Assembly: GCA_963791495.1 (NCBI GenBank)
Contig: CAWBST010000017.1
Span: 124,001-188,000, forward strand
Source: JAMXLO01 sp963791495
GTDB taxonomy: Bacteria; Pseudomonadota; Alphaproteobacteria; Acetobacterales; Acetobacteraceae
Length of the DNA stretch: 64,000 bases
Reading direction: 5' to 3'
A model generated the notes under the pieces. That model had not been told where the DNA came from, did no database searches, and was given only the letters and a program-made list of their open reading frames with translations. Of this stretch, positions 19,806 to 28,935 are shown piece after piece (the first letter of the stretch is position 1; each line of letters opens with the position of its first letter). The position numbers and the translations under genes were made by a program.

Positions 19806-20930
19806 CTAGACCCGCATCGGCATCAGCACGTAGAGGGCGCTGGCGTCCGCCGCGTCGAGCACCACCGTCGGCGCCGAACCGTCTGAGAAACGGAACTCGA
19901 CGTCGCCCTCGATCTGGTCGGTGATGTCGTTCAGGTAGCGCGCCTGGAAGCCGATCTCCAGCGGCCCGGCTTCGTACGTGACGTGATCGGAATCCAGCTC
20001 CTCGGTCGCGGTACCCTGCTCCGGGCTTGCCGCGGACAGCACCAGCAGATCGCGCGCCAATGACAGCTTCACCGGCCGCGACCTCTCGGCGGAGATCGCC
20101 GACACCCGACCGACCGCGTCGGCAAAATCCTTTTTGCCGACGCGCAGCACCTTGTCGTTGCCACGCGGGATCACCCGCTCATATTCGGGGAAGGTTCCGT
20201 CGATCAGCTTGCTGGTCAGCAGGACCGCATCGGCATGGAACTGGATGCGCGTGTCGGACAGCGCGACCTCGACGTTGCCCGTCACCTCGTCCAGCAGCTT
20301 GCGCAGCTCGTTCACCGTCTTGCGCGGGATTATCACGCCAGGCATCGAGCCGGCGCCTTCCGGCAACGGTTCCTCCACCCGCGCCAGCCGGTGACCGTCA
20401 GTCGCCACCGCGCGAAGCACGCGCGTGCCTTCGCTTTCGGCGGCGTGCAGGTAGATGCCGTTGAGATAGTAGCGCGTCTCCTCAGTGCTGATGGCGAACC
20501 GCGTGCGGTCGACCAGGCCGCGTAGCACCTGCGCTGACAGGTTGAACCGATGAGGCAGCGCGCCCGCTGTCATGGAGGGAAAATCCTCGGTGGGCAGTAC
20601 CACGAGGCTGGTGGAATAACGTCCCGACCGGAGCGCAAGCTGCGCATCGCCGCCCGGATGGTCGAGCTCCACCTCAGCCCCATCGGGCAGCTTGCGAACG
20701 ATTTCGTACAGGGTCGCGGCCGGTGCCGTGCAGGAACCGTTGCGCGTGGTGCTGGCCGGCACGTCCTCGACGATGGCGATCTCCATGTCGGTGGCCGTCA
20801 GCGTCAGCTTGCCGTCCCGCACGGCGAGCATCACGTTGGCCAGGATCGGAATGGTGTTGCGGCGCTCCACCACGCTCTGCACGTGGGCCAGCGCCTTCAG
20901 CAGTGTAGCCCGGTCGGCCTTCAGCTTCAT
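19806..20930 (-). CDS. dnaN: DNA polymerase III beta subunit (sliding clamp)
   Basis: Forms the ring-shaped dimer that tethers DNA polymerase III to DNA. 374 aa from MKLKADRATLLKALAHVQ, the conserved start; an in-frame ATG 15 nt upstream is less typical. Three tandem clamp domains are readable: VVERRNTIPILANVML early, AISTEETRYYLNGIYLH in the middle, and the C-terminal APTVVLDAADASALYVLMPM ending in the conserved MPMR/V. It lies 122 nt downstream of dnaA on the same strand, the usual dnaA-dnaN order, but recF does not follow; glmS converges instead. Confidence 0.97.
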   Translation of the reverse strand: MKLKADRATLLKALAHVQSVVERRNTIPILANVMLAVRDGKLTLTATDMEIAIVEDVPASTTRNGSCTAPAATLYEIVRKLPDGAEVELDHPGGDAQLALRSGRYSTSLVVLPTEDFPSMTAGALPHRFNLSAQVLRGLVDRTRFAISTEETRYYLNGIYLHAAESEGTRVLRAVATDGHRLARVEEPLPEGAGSMPGVIIPRKTVNELRKLLDEVTGNVEVALSDTRIQFHADAVLLTSKLIDGTFPEYERVIPRGNDKVLRVGKKDFADAVGRVSAISAERSRPVKLSLARDLLVLSAASPEQGTATEELDSDHVTYEAGPLEIGFQARYLNDITDQIEGDVEFRFSDGSAPTVVLDAADASALYVLMPMRV

Positions 20931-21052
20931 GGCATCCATCCTCAAAGGGCCGGGTTACGGTGCCGCCCAGGCGAATCCATGCGTGCACTGTAGCAATTGC
21001 GCGGTCCGGCGGGGAAGGCCGATCGCGCCCCAGCCCTACGGATGGCGCCCCC

Positions 21053-22483
21053 TCAGGATTCCAGCATTCGCCGCAGCAACTCCACGTCCTCGGCGAAGAC
21101 GGCATCGCGGGTCATCAGCTCGCCGACGCGGGAGACGGCGTGCATCACCGTGGTGTGGTCACGGTTGCCGAAACGGCGGCCGATCTCGGGCAGGCTGCGC
21201 TGGGTGAGCTGCTTGGCCAGGTACATCGCCACCTGTCGCGGCCTGGCGACCGCGCGGGCGCGCCGGGCCGACGACATGTCGGTCAGCCGGATGGAGAAAT
21301 GCTCCGCGACGCGCTTCTGGATCTCCTCGATGGTCACCCGCCGGTCGTGCGCCTTCAGGACATCGTGCAGCACCTCCTGGGCGCTCTCCACCGTCACCGG
21401 ACGACCGAACAGGTTGGCGTGCGCAATCAGGCGGTTCAGCGCGCCTTCCAACTCGCGCACGTTGCTGGTGATCCGATGCGCGAGAAAGTCCATCACCTTC
21501 GCGGGCACAGCTACGCCGCCGCGCATTGCTTTCGCCTCGAGGATCGAAATGCGCAGCTCGAACGTGGTGGCGTGCAGATCGGCGACCATGCCGTAGCCGA
21601 GCCTGGTGCGCAGCCGGTCGTCCAGCCCCGACAGATCGGACGGCGACTTGTCGGCCGACACCACGATCTGCTTGCCGACATCCACCAGTGCGTTGAAGGT
21701 GTGGAAGAATTCCTCCTGCGTATTGTCCTTGCCGATGAGGAACTGCAGGTCGTCGATCATCAGCACGTCGACGCTGCGCAGCTGCTCCTTGAACTGCATG
21801 GTGGACTGGCTGCGAATGGCGGCGATGAAGCGGTACATGAATTTCTCGGCCGACATGTATGCAACCGAGACCGGACGCCCGACGCCACTGTTGCAACGCG
21901 CCACCAGCTCCCAGGCGATAGCGTGCATCAGATGTGTCTTGCCGAGGCCGACGCCGCCATACAGGAACAACGGATTGAACCCGGGACTGGACGGTGCCTC
22001 GGCAACCCGGCGCGAGCAGGCGTAGGCGAACTCATTGGGTTTGCCGACCACAAAGGCTTCGAAGGTAAAGCGCGGATCGATCGTCAATTCTGGGCGCTGA
22101 TCCATCCGTTCCTCAAGCCGGTTCGGGACCACGGGGTGCGGTACTGGTGTCGTCGCGAGGCTTTCAGCCAATCCACCCGTTTGTGCCGCCCTGCCGCCCA
22201 CCCGAATATCGACCCGGCGGATCGCAGGGTTTTCCTCGTGCCACAATGAATTCAATCTATCGCCGTATCGACTTCTAACCCAGTCGCATAGAAAGCGCGT
22301 CGGCAATAGCACGGTGATCTCGTCGCCGTCGATTCCGGCGAAGCTCATCTGGCGCAACCAATTGCGATATTCGAGCTCGCCGACTTCACCTTGCAGTCGG
22401 CCACGGATGCGTGCCCATTGGGTCGGCAATTTCGAGTTGTCCACGATCTGATGTTCAGTAGTCGCGGACAAATCGTATTCCAT
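21053..22483 (-). CDS. dnaA: Chromosomal replication initiator protein DnaA
   Basis: ATP-dependent initiator that melts oriC and also regulates transcription. 476 aa: domain I (WARIRGRLQGEVGELEYRNW), a linker rich in Pro and Thr, an AAA+ domain with Walker A LYGGVGLGKTHLMHA and Walker B VLMIDDLQFLIGK, and domain IV with the DNA-binding signature GNRDHTTVMHAVSRV. The start MEYDLSATTEHQIVDNSKLP is accepted because domain I is complete. Upstream lies a low-GC spacer with a perfect DnaA box, suggesting both autoregulation and origin function. Confidence 0.97.
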   Translation of the reverse strand: MEYDLSATTEHQIVDNSKLPTQWARIRGRLQGEVGELEYRNWLRQMSFAGIDGDEITVLLPTRFLCDWVRSRYGDRLNSLWHEENPAIRRVDIRVGGRAAQTGGLAESLATTPVPHPVVPNRLEERMDQRPELTIDPRFTFEAFVVGKPNEFAYACSRRVAEAPSSPGFNPLFLYGGVGLGKTHLMHAIAWELVARCNSGVGRPVSVAYMSAEKFMYRFIAAIRSQSTMQFKEQLRSVDVLMIDDLQFLIGKDNTQEEFFHTFNALVDVGKQIVVSADKSPSDLSGLDDRLRTRLGYGMVADLHATTFELRISILEAKAMRGGVAVPAKVMDFLAHRITSNVRELEGALNRLIAHANLFGRPVTVESAQEVLHDVLKAHDRRVTIEEIQKRVAEHFSIRLTDMSSARRARAVARPRQVAMYLAKQLTQRSLPEIGRRFGNRDHTTVMHAVSRVGELMTRDAVFAEDVELLRRMLES

Positions 22484-22852
22484 ACAGTCGCTCCCCCGAC
22501 GTCACGAACCAAGCTCCAGCACGACGGTCTTGGAACCGTCGCCAGGCAAGACGCTTACCGCCGGTCCCGGCAGCAGCCAATAGATCGAGAAATTTTCCAG
22601 CCACCGGCAGCAGTCGACCGGCTCAAAATTCATTATGTCATGTCCACAAACAGTAGCAATGAAAATCCATCTTCGAAAACCGATGGAAAGTAGAAAGCAA
22701 CAAGATTGCCAGAGCTTGTGGATAATACTGTGGGTGCATGAAGTATAAATAAATCACGCAGCCTGCATTTACCGTCCCGGTCACGAAGCTACCCGGGTGC
22801 CACTGATTATCAACGACGTGGCTGCCCCGGTCAGCCGGAGCAGCGACAGTGA
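22484..22852. other. Candidate oriC / dnaA promoter spacer
   Basis: 369 nt between dnaA and rpsT with lower GC than its neighbours. It holds a perfect DnaA box (TTATCCACA on the minus strand, 22717-22725), an imperfect box in TGTCCACAA near 22640, another in TTATCAACG near 22808, and an AT-rich stretch AAGTATAAATAAAT at 22740-22753. The arrangement of DnaA boxes beside an AT-rich element next to dnaA is what an origin looks like. However, only one box is perfect, and some alphaproteobacteria start replication elsewhere. Confidence 0.55.
22717..22725 (-). promoter_or_regulatory. Consensus DnaA box
   Basis: TGTGGATAA on the plus strand, the exact complement of TTATCCACA. It lies 234 nt upstream of the dnaA start codon. 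Confidence 0.75.
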
Positions 22853-23122
22853 TCAGCCGACCGGCAACGCCTTGATCCGCGCGAACAGCCGAGACAACTT
22901 GCGCGCGACCGTGTTGCGATGAGTCACGCCCTTGCTTGCCGCCCGCTGCATTTCCGGCTGCGCCGCGCGCAGTGCCTCACCAGCCACATCCTTGTTGCCG
23001 CTGGCAATCGCCACTTCGACTTTCTTGACGAACGTCCGCATTCGCGACTTGCGCGCCTGATTGCGCTCCGTGCGGCGTTTGGTCTGCCGATTGCGCTTGC
23101 GCGCTGAAGCCGTGTTGGCCAT
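22853..23122 (-). CDS. rpsT: 30S ribosomal protein S20
   Basis: Primary 16S rRNA-binding protein of the small subunit. 89 aa, very basic, start MANTASARKRNRQTKRRTER; the three-helix bundle pattern includes RKSRMRTFVKKVEVAIASGN, GVTHRNTVARKLSRL and the C-terminal FARIKALPVG. Length and sequence fit the alphaproteobacterial family exactly. It is upstream of dnaA on the same strand across the origin spacer, an arrangement common in the class. A terminator-like hairpin precedes it and separates it from the upstream operon. Confidence 0.97.
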   Translation of the reverse strand: MANTASARKRNRQTKRRTERNQARKSRMRTFVKKVEVAIASGNKDVAGEALRAAQPEMQRAASKGVTHRNTVARKLSRLFARIKALPVG

Positions 23123-23143
23123 GAGTCCCTATCTGCTGGTCTA

Positions 23144-23188
23144 ACAAAAGCGCCCCAGCTACCGGCCATTCCGGCCTCTGGGGAGGCG
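23144..23188 (-). terminator. Terminator between the SelA-like gene and rpsT
   Basis: On the minus strand CCCCAG and CTGGGG arms enclose an inner GGCCGG/CCGGCC-like pairing and are followed by CGCTTTTGTT. It would end the long upstream operon before rpsT. Confidence 0.6.
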
Positions 23189-23362
23189 GTTTTCTATGCA
23201 TCGGCTGGCCCCGAGTTCAAGGAAGACCCCGGGGATTCATGCGACGAGGCGAGGCGACGTGTGCACGTCCAGCGGCCGGATAGGGCGCAACAACCTAGCG
23301 TAGCGAATCCTCCGCAAATCGCGCGTGAGAAGACCGTCACGCGTGAGTGCTGTCGCGGTAGC

Positions 23363-24544
23363 TCAACTCGCTGTGCGGTGCCCCGCTTTGTGCCCGCGTA
23401 GTCGCCTGCCGATGATTGTGGCCTGCTCGCCGGTGAGCGACACGGGCGAAAACAGCAGCACGCCTTCTTGCCGACGACCAAGTCCGCATTGGATTGGCGG
23501 ATCGTTCGCTGCGAGATGCGCCGCGAGAGCATCCGGGTTCGCAGTGGTGATCTCGAGGATCGGTATCGGGGCATCGAGGATGCGGCCATGCACGGTGTCG
23601 TCCGCTGCCGCAAGGATTGTTTCGAGAATGCGGCACCATTCCGCGCGTCGCGCTGCGTCATTGCTTGCGACGAAACGTTCGAGCGCGACAAGCAGACCGA
23701 TGATCTCCTCCTTGCCAACCTTGCACGAACGGCCGATGCCGTGATGCGGCAGGCCCGGCAGTTGCCTGAGGGACGCGAACTCCGCCGGAGCCTGCCAAAG
23801 GTCGGGAAACACATCGAGGTCCAGCATCTGCAGCAGCGCGGAACTCACCAGGTCGGCGCGGCCGCACAGGATGCCTGAGGCCTGCGGTCCGCCAATCGCC
23901 TTACCGCCGCTGAACGCGACGAGGTCAGCGCCGTCGGTAATGAAGCGCCGGAGGTTGTGGGCCGGCGGCAACTGCGCCGCCGCATCGACCAGCAGCGGAA
24001 TGCCGTGGTCACGCGCCACCGACGCGACATCCGCTAGTGGCGGCAGCGAGCGCGAGTGCGCGAGATAGTAGATACCCGCGGTGTGCGGCGTGATCGCCGC
24101 TTCCACCTCCCACCTCGCGGCGTCACGCACGCCGGGGCCGCTGTAGCGATCCGGAATGCCGACCTCCACGATACGACCCCCGGCCACAAGCAGCGCACGG
24201 TCGTACATGTTGCGCTGGCTGCGCACGACAATGAAGTCGCGGCGGCCGTCTGGGACCTCGGGCTGCCGGTTGATACGCGCGGGATCGAGGCCTGCGAGGC
24301 ACGCGGCTGCGCCAAGCAGGATGGCGGCTGACGCACCTGACGTGACAATGCCAGCTTGGGCGCCGGTTACGCGCACTATGACGCGGCAGGCACCTGCTTG
24401 CAGCTCCGTCATGTCGACGCAATCGCCGGAGGCAGCGATCATCGCCTGCGCCACTTCGGGATGCATGCGCCCGCCGGACAGTCGCGTGACCGTGCCACAG
24501 GCGTTGATGACCGTGGGAACGCCGAAGCGGGCGTAGACGCTCAT
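23363..24544 (-). CDS. SelA-like PLP-dependent enzyme (L-seryl-tRNA selenium transferase / DgaE family)
   Basis: Fold-type I PLP enzyme, 393 aa, opening RFGVPTVINACGTVTRLSGG, the characteristic start of SelA-like proteins. The PLP lysine is most likely in LVAFSGGKAIGGPQASG (about residue 216), with LVDAAAQLPPAHN as the cofactor-Asp segment. True SelA needs a tRNA-binding N-terminal extension, which is missing, so this is one of the metabolic members (for example D-glucosaminate-6-phosphate ammonia lyase type, removing an amino or hydroxyl group). It overlaps the preceding GMC gene by 4 nt (ATGA) and is the last gene of the seven-gene operon. Substrate unknown. Confidence 0.82.
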   Translation of the reverse strand: MSVYARFGVPTVINACGTVTRLSGGRMHPEVAQAMIAASGDCVDMTELQAGACRVIVRVTGAQAGIVTSGASAAILLGAAACLAGLDPARINRQPEVPDGRRDFIVVRSQRNMYDRALLVAGGRIVEVGIPDRYSGPGVRDAARWEVEAAITPHTAGIYYLAHSRSLPPLADVASVARDHGIPLLVDAAAQLPPAHNLRRFITDGADLVAFSGGKAIGGPQASGILCGRADLVSSALLQMLDLDVFPDLWQAPAEFASLRQLPGLPHHGIGRSCKVGKEEIIGLLVALERFVASNDAARRAEWCRILETILAAADDTVHGRILDAPIPILEITTANPDALAAHLAANDPPIQCGLGRRQEGVLLFSPVSLTGEQATIIGRRLRGHKAGHRTAS

Positions 24545-26164
24545 GCGGCCATGCGCAGTGGCTGGCGCACCAGGTCGGCGGCCTTCTCGCCTATCATGAT
24601 GGTGGCCGCGTTGGTGTTGCCGGACACCACTGTAGGCATGATAGACGCATCAACCACACGCAGACTTTCAATGCCGTGCACTCGCAGTTCGGGATCCACC
24701 ACTGCCATAGGATCGACGCCCATCTTGCACGTGCTGGTCGGGTGGAACACCGTGCCGCCGGTGTTCTTCGCATGCTCCAACAACTGTTCATCGGTCCGCA
24801 CCGAGGAGCCTGGCTGGTATTCCTCGGTGATGAAGTGCTGCATGTACGACGTAGTGAGGATGCGGCGACCGATCTTCATGCCATCGACGATGGCGCGACG
24901 ATCTGTTTCGGTCGAGAGGTAATTTGGGAACATCGCCGGCGGATCCGATGGATTTGCCGATTTGAGCCTGATCTCGCCGCGGCTTTCCGGACGAAGCTGG
25001 TAGACGGTGAGGCCGAAGCCCGACCAGGGATGCAGCCCGTCCTGCAGCCGATCGGAACTGAACGGAGCAACCGATATCTTCACGTCCGGCGTAGCAAGGC
25101 CCTCTCGCGTGCGCACGAACAGCGCGGCTGGACCGGCGGCCATGGTGAGCGGGCCGGTACGGAACAGATAGTACCTGCAGCCCCACCTTCAGCTTCTTCA
25201 CGCTGCTCTGCATCACGTCGTTGACGGTGATCGGCAGCCGGCACTTCAGCTTGATCGGTGCCGAGTAGTGATCCTGCAGGCTCTGGCCGACGCCCGGCAG
25301 ATGGTGCACCAGCGGAACGCCGAATTGTGCGAGCTGGTCTTGCGGGCCGACGCCCGACAGCAGCAGAAGCTGCGGCGAGTTCACCGCGCCGCCGCACAGG
25401 ATGACCTCGCGTGCGGCGTGAACGGTGCGTGGCTGGCCGTACTCGCGGAACGCAATGCCGGTCGCTCTCTTCCCGTCGAACAGAATTCTCTCGGCCAGCG
25501 CGCCGGTGACGACGCGAAGGTTGGGCCGGTTGCGCACCGGGTGCAGGTAGCCGACCGCGGTGGAGCAGCGCTTGCCGTTGCGTGTGGTTGTCTGATGGTA
25601 ACCGACGCCATCCTGCTTCGCGCCGTTGAAGTCATCATTGCGCGGGTAGCCGAGTTCAATCGCGCCCTTGATGAAGGCTTCGCAGATCGGGTGATGCTCC
25701 GAGGTGTCGGACACGCAGAGCGGGCCGCCGGTGCTGTGGAACTCGTCAACGCCGCGGGTCTGGTGCTGCGCGCGTTTGAAGTAAGGCAGCACGTCGCTCG
25801 ATGACCAGCCGGTGTTGCCGAGTTGGCGCCAGAGGTCGAAGTCCTCGTGCTGGCCGCGTATGTAGACCATGCCGTTGATCGACGAGGAACCACCGAGCAC
25901 CTTGCCGCGCGGCCAGAAGATGCTTCTGCCGTTGGCACCAGGATCCGGTTCCGCCTGGTAGCACCAGTTCACCGACGCATCGGCGAAGGTCTTGCCGTAG
26001 CCGAGGGGGATGTGGATCCAGCGATTGCGGTCCTCGCCGCCGGCTTCGAGCAGAACGACACGGGTTGCGGGGTCTTCGGAAAGTCGCATTGCCACGACGC
26101 AGCCGGCTGAGCCAGCGCCGACCACGACAAAGTCAGCTTCGATCGTTTCAGCTGATGCTGACAT
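24541..26164 (-). pseudogene. GMC-family FAD oxidoreductase (choline dehydrogenase-like), frameshifted once
   Basis: Oxidises an alcohol to aldehyde or ketone using FAD. N-terminal dinucleotide fold VVVGAGSAGCVVAMRLSED, GMC signature 1 KVLGGSSSINGMVYIRG, signature 2 CGGAVNSPQLLLLSG, and the C-terminal active-site region TVFHPTSTCKMG with SGNTNAATIMIGEKAADL. One extra base at about 25174-25175 (CAGGTAC on the coding strand) shifts the frame after KKLKVGLQ; removing it restores YYLFRTGPLTMAAGPAA and a 540-aa protein of normal length. Start MSASAETIEADF at 26164 is chosen over an upstream ATG that lies near a palindromic repeat. Part of the seven-gene operon. Confidence 0.87.
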
Positions 26165-26204
26165 TGTGCTTCCTTTCCTGCCCTTCACGCGCGGCACCCT
26201 CACC

Positions 26205-26247
26205 CGACACGCGTTGCGTGTCGACCTCTCCCGCGCAGCGGGAGAGG
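26205..26247. repeat. Tandem palindromes (REP-like element)
   Basis: Two perfect hairpins side by side: CGACACGC-gtt-GCGTGTCG (26205-26223) and CCTCTCCCGC-gca-GCGGGAGAGG (26225-26247). They lie in the 97-nt gap between the LLM and GMC genes. This is the look of dispersed intergenic repeats; related single hairpins occur at 19771 and 41732. It may stabilise or end the upstream mRNA. Confidence 0.65.
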
Positions 26248-26261
26248 AAAAGTCCCCGTCG

Positions 26262-27290
26262 CTAGCCTGCTGCGCGCATTTCAGGTTCGGTGCGGAATGC
26301 CGGCATCACTTCCTTGGCGAAACGGCGCAGGTTATCGCGCGATGTGCCACCGCCGTTCAGCAGGATGTACTCCACGCCCATGTCGCGCAGCTTCTCGACC
26401 TTTCGCGCGATCTCGTCGGGGTTGCCGTAGAGTGCGCTCTCCTCGCTCGCCGCGCGGGTGTCGGAGAATGCCATGATGCTGGCGGTGTTGTTGCCGTCCG
26501 GTCGCTGCGAGATCGTATGCAGCCTCCGTTGCGCGGCGATGCGGCGATCGAGTGCGGCCTCCTTCTCGGCGCTGTTGCGCGTGACGTAGAAGGCACGTGC
26601 CACGCCGACCTGGCTCGGATGAAAGCCGAAGCCGTTCGCCTGCATTGCATCGCGGTAGGTCGCGAACCGGTTGCCGGTCTCCTCCAGCGAGGCGAACTGA
26701 TCCAGCAGCAGATTATGGCCGCGACGCGCGACGCGGCGAATGGATTCTGGATGGCCGGCACCCTGCCAGAACGGCGGATGCGGCTTCTGGATGGTCGGCG
26801 GCTCGACGATGATGTCGTCAAACTGCCAGTACTTGCCGTCGAACGAGAACCGCTCGTTCGACATCCACGCCTTGGTGATGATGTCGATCGATTCCTCGAA
26901 CCGCGGCTCTGCTTCTTCCATCGGAATGCGGAAGCCGACGAACTCGTTGTGCCGGTAGCCCTTGCCGATGCCGAAATCCAACCGGCCGCCCGACAGCAGA
27001 TCGACCGTCGCCGCCTGTTCGGCCAGCAGCACGGGGTTGTGCCATGGCAGCACGATCACAGCGGTGCCGAGACGCAGCGTGCGCGTGCGCGCGCCGATCC
27101 AGGTGAGCAGATTCAGCGTCGCCGATACCTGGCCGAAGCCGGTGAAGTGATGCTCGACGATGAACGCGCTCTGGTAGCCGAGAGCCTCGGCTTCGATGAC
27201 ATATTCGATGTAGTCCTTGAAGCCGGCGGCGCTGTCGACGTCGGGGGCGCCGCGCTGCGCCTGCGCGGCGCCAAAGAGTCCGAATTGCAT
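26262..27290 (-). CDS. LLM-class flavin-dependent oxidoreductase
   Basis: Luciferase-like monooxygenase, 342 aa, using reduced FMN and oxygen (or F420 in some relatives). The start MQFGLFGAAQAQRGAP has GGAGCAG upstream. Typical family segments: AFIVEHHFTGFGQVSATLNL, RLGTAVIVLPWHNPVLLAEQ, LSGGRLDFGIGKGYRHNEF and a late LRRFAKEVMPAFR. Members oxidise very different small molecules, so the substrate cannot be named. It lies 44 nt after the esterase gene, inside the operon that starts at 31740. Confidence 0.88.
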   Translation of the reverse strand: MQFGLFGAAQAQRGAPDVDSAAGFKDYIEYVIEAEALGYQSAFIVEHHFTGFGQVSATLNLLTWIGARTRTLRLGTAVIVLPWHNPVLLAEQAATVDLLSGGRLDFGIGKGYRHNEFVGFRIPMEEAEPRFEESIDIITKAWMSNERFSFDGKYWQFDDIIVEPPTIQKPHPPFWQGAGHPESIRRVARRGHNLLLDQFASLEETGNRFATYRDAMQANGFGFHPSQVGVARAFYVTRNSAEKEAALDRRIAAQRRLHTISQRPDGNNTASIMAFSDTRAASEESALYGNPDEIARKVEKLRDMGVEYILLNGGGTSRDNLRRFAKEVMPAFRTEPEMRAAG

Positions 27291-27334
27291 GGTTCTGCTC
27301 CGTTACTCGGCGAGAGGTTATCCCGATGGGATAG

Positions 27335-28261
27335 CTATTGAAATGTCTGCCGCAGCCACTGGCAGGATTTGGCCATCGCCTCGCCCGCCTTGTCCACCCG
27401 GCCGACCCAAAAGAGGAAGCCGTGGTTCATGCCGTCCCAACGCGACGCGATTGCCGGTGTTCCGGCGCCACGCAGCTTCTCGGCGTAGTATTCGCCCTCG
27501 TCGCGTAGCGGGTCATATTCGGCAGTCACCACCAGCGCAGGCGGCAGGCGACTGAAGTCGCGCGCCCGCAAGGGGGACACATAGGGGGCGGCTGCCTCCG
27601 ACGGATCGCTGAGGTAGTGGTCCCAGAACCAGACCATCGTGTCGCGCGTCAGCCCGTATCCGTCGGCGTTCTGCCGATACGACGGGGTTCCGGGCGAGTG
27701 GTAGTCAGTGACGGGATAGATCAGCAACTGACCGATGATGCGCGGACCGCCTTCATCGCGGATCCTCAGCGCGGCCGCCGCGGCGAGGTTGCCACCGGCG
27801 CTGTCGCCGCACACAGCGAGCCGATCGCGGTCGCCTTCCAATTCGGCTGCGTGCTCGGCGATCCATCGCGTCGCGACTATGCAATCATCGAGCCCAGCCG
27901 GATACTTGTGCTCGGGCGCAAGGCGGTAGTCGACCGAGACAACGACGCATCCGGCGCCGGCACAAAGGTTGCGGCACATGCCGTCATGCGTGTCCAGGCT
28001 GCAGAGCACGAAGCCGCTGCCGTGAAAGAATGCCAACAGTGGAAACGGGCCCTGTCCGACGGGGCGGTAGATGCGCAGACGCAGATCTCCGCCGGGCCCC
28101 GCAATGCTGCGCTCCGTCACGGCGGCGATAGCGGCAGGTGGCGCCATGAGTCGAACGCGCCCTTCATACTGCACGCGCGCTTCGGGAACCGACAGCGTGT
28201 TGGTCGCCGGCACACCGGTACCCATGTCGAGGAGTGTTTGAATTTGCGGATCGACGGGCAT
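27335..28261 (-). CDS. Alpha/beta hydrolase, hormone-sensitive lipase family
   Basis: Carboxylesterase of the HSL (family IV) type, 308 aa. The oxyanion-hole motif is HGSGFVLCSLDTHDG (a variant of HGGGF), the nucleophile elbow is GDSAGGNLAAAAAL, the acid is in VTAEYDPLRDEGEYY and the histidine in GMNHGFLFW. The start MPVDPQIQTLLDMG lies 2 nt beyond the stop of the EthD-like gene, showing tight coupling. It probably opens an ester or lactone in the unknown pathway of this operon. Confidence 0.9.
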   Translation of the reverse strand: MPVDPQIQTLLDMGTGVPATNTLSVPEARVQYEGRVRLMAPPAAIAAVTERSIAGPGGDLRLRIYRPVGQGPFPLLAFFHGSGFVLCSLDTHDGMCRNLCAGAGCVVVSVDYRLAPEHKYPAGLDDCIVATRWIAEHAAELEGDRDRLAVCGDSAGGNLAAAAALRIRDEGGPRIIGQLLIYPVTDYHSPGTPSYRQNADGYGLTRDTMVWFWDHYLSDPSEAAAPYVSPLRARDFSRLPPALVVTAEYDPLRDEGEYYAEKLRGAGTPAIASRWDGMNHGFLFWVGRVDKAGEAMAKSCQWLRQTFQ

Positions 28262-28263
28262 CT

Positions 28264-28935
28264 CTACCGCTCCTTCGGGACCACCGTGGTGGTGGCCATC
28301 GGAAAATGCGTGATCGGTCCAGTGAATGGTGGGAAGCGGCGGAACGCCACACGCATCTCGTGCCGCACCGGCGAGTTGAGCGCAGCGGTCAGCGCCCTCG
28401 GACTGTCGAACACCACCTTGTTGCGCTGCATATGGGCGACGCGCGGCCAGGGCAGGCCGCCGCACCAGTCTATACAGGTGTAGATCTCGATCTGCCGAAC
28501 GCCGGGGAACCGCGCCATGATCGGTGGATGATCGGCGATGTAGTGGGCGAGCCAGACCGGCAGGTTCTCGGCCACGCCCTCATACGCGACGAGATAGGTG
28601 CAGGGCTGCTCGCGAGGTGGCGTGCGGAACGCGGGGTCCGGCACAGGATAGCGCCGCACGAGCATCGCCTGCTGCATCGGGCCGTCGCGACGAAGCGCAT
28701 TGAGCCGCTGCAGATGGCCGTCGGCCGCCAGCGCTGCTTCCAGGGCCGCGATGTCGTCGAAGTAGAGCTGCAGGCCAAGCTGTGGCGGTGGACCGTCGTC
28801 CAGATACGGGTCATCCGTGCTGGACGGCGTGTAGATCAGTCCCTGCCGCAGTGCCGGCGTGGCAGCGATCACATCGGACAGCCACGCCATGTCCGGCGAC
28901 GCATCGCGGAACAGCGCGAACCAGCACACCGTCAT
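28264..28935 (-). CDS. EthD-like dimeric alpha-beta barrel protein
   Basis: 223 aa, not confidently assigned to a named family. The second half contains AHYIADHPPIMARFPGVRQI, which strongly resembles EthD and related ferredoxin-fold proteins, and the first half (RQGLIYTPSSTDDPYLDDG) may be a second, diverged copy. EthD-type proteins act as accessory or isomerase-like partners in degradation clusters. It overlaps the ThDP-enzyme stop by 4 nt and is followed by the esterase after 2 nt, so it clearly belongs to this operon. Function unknown. Confidence 0.65.
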   Translation of the reverse strand: MTVCWFALFRDASPDMAWLSDVIAATPALRQGLIYTPSSTDDPYLDDGPPPQLGLQLYFDDIAALEAALAADGHLQRLNALRRDGPMQQAMLVRRYPVPDPAFRTPPREQPCTYLVAYEGVAENLPVWLAHYIADHPPIMARFPGVRQIEIYTCIDWCGGLPWPRVAHMQRNKVVFDSPRALTAALNSPVRHEMRVAFRRFPPFTGPITHFPMATTTVVPKER

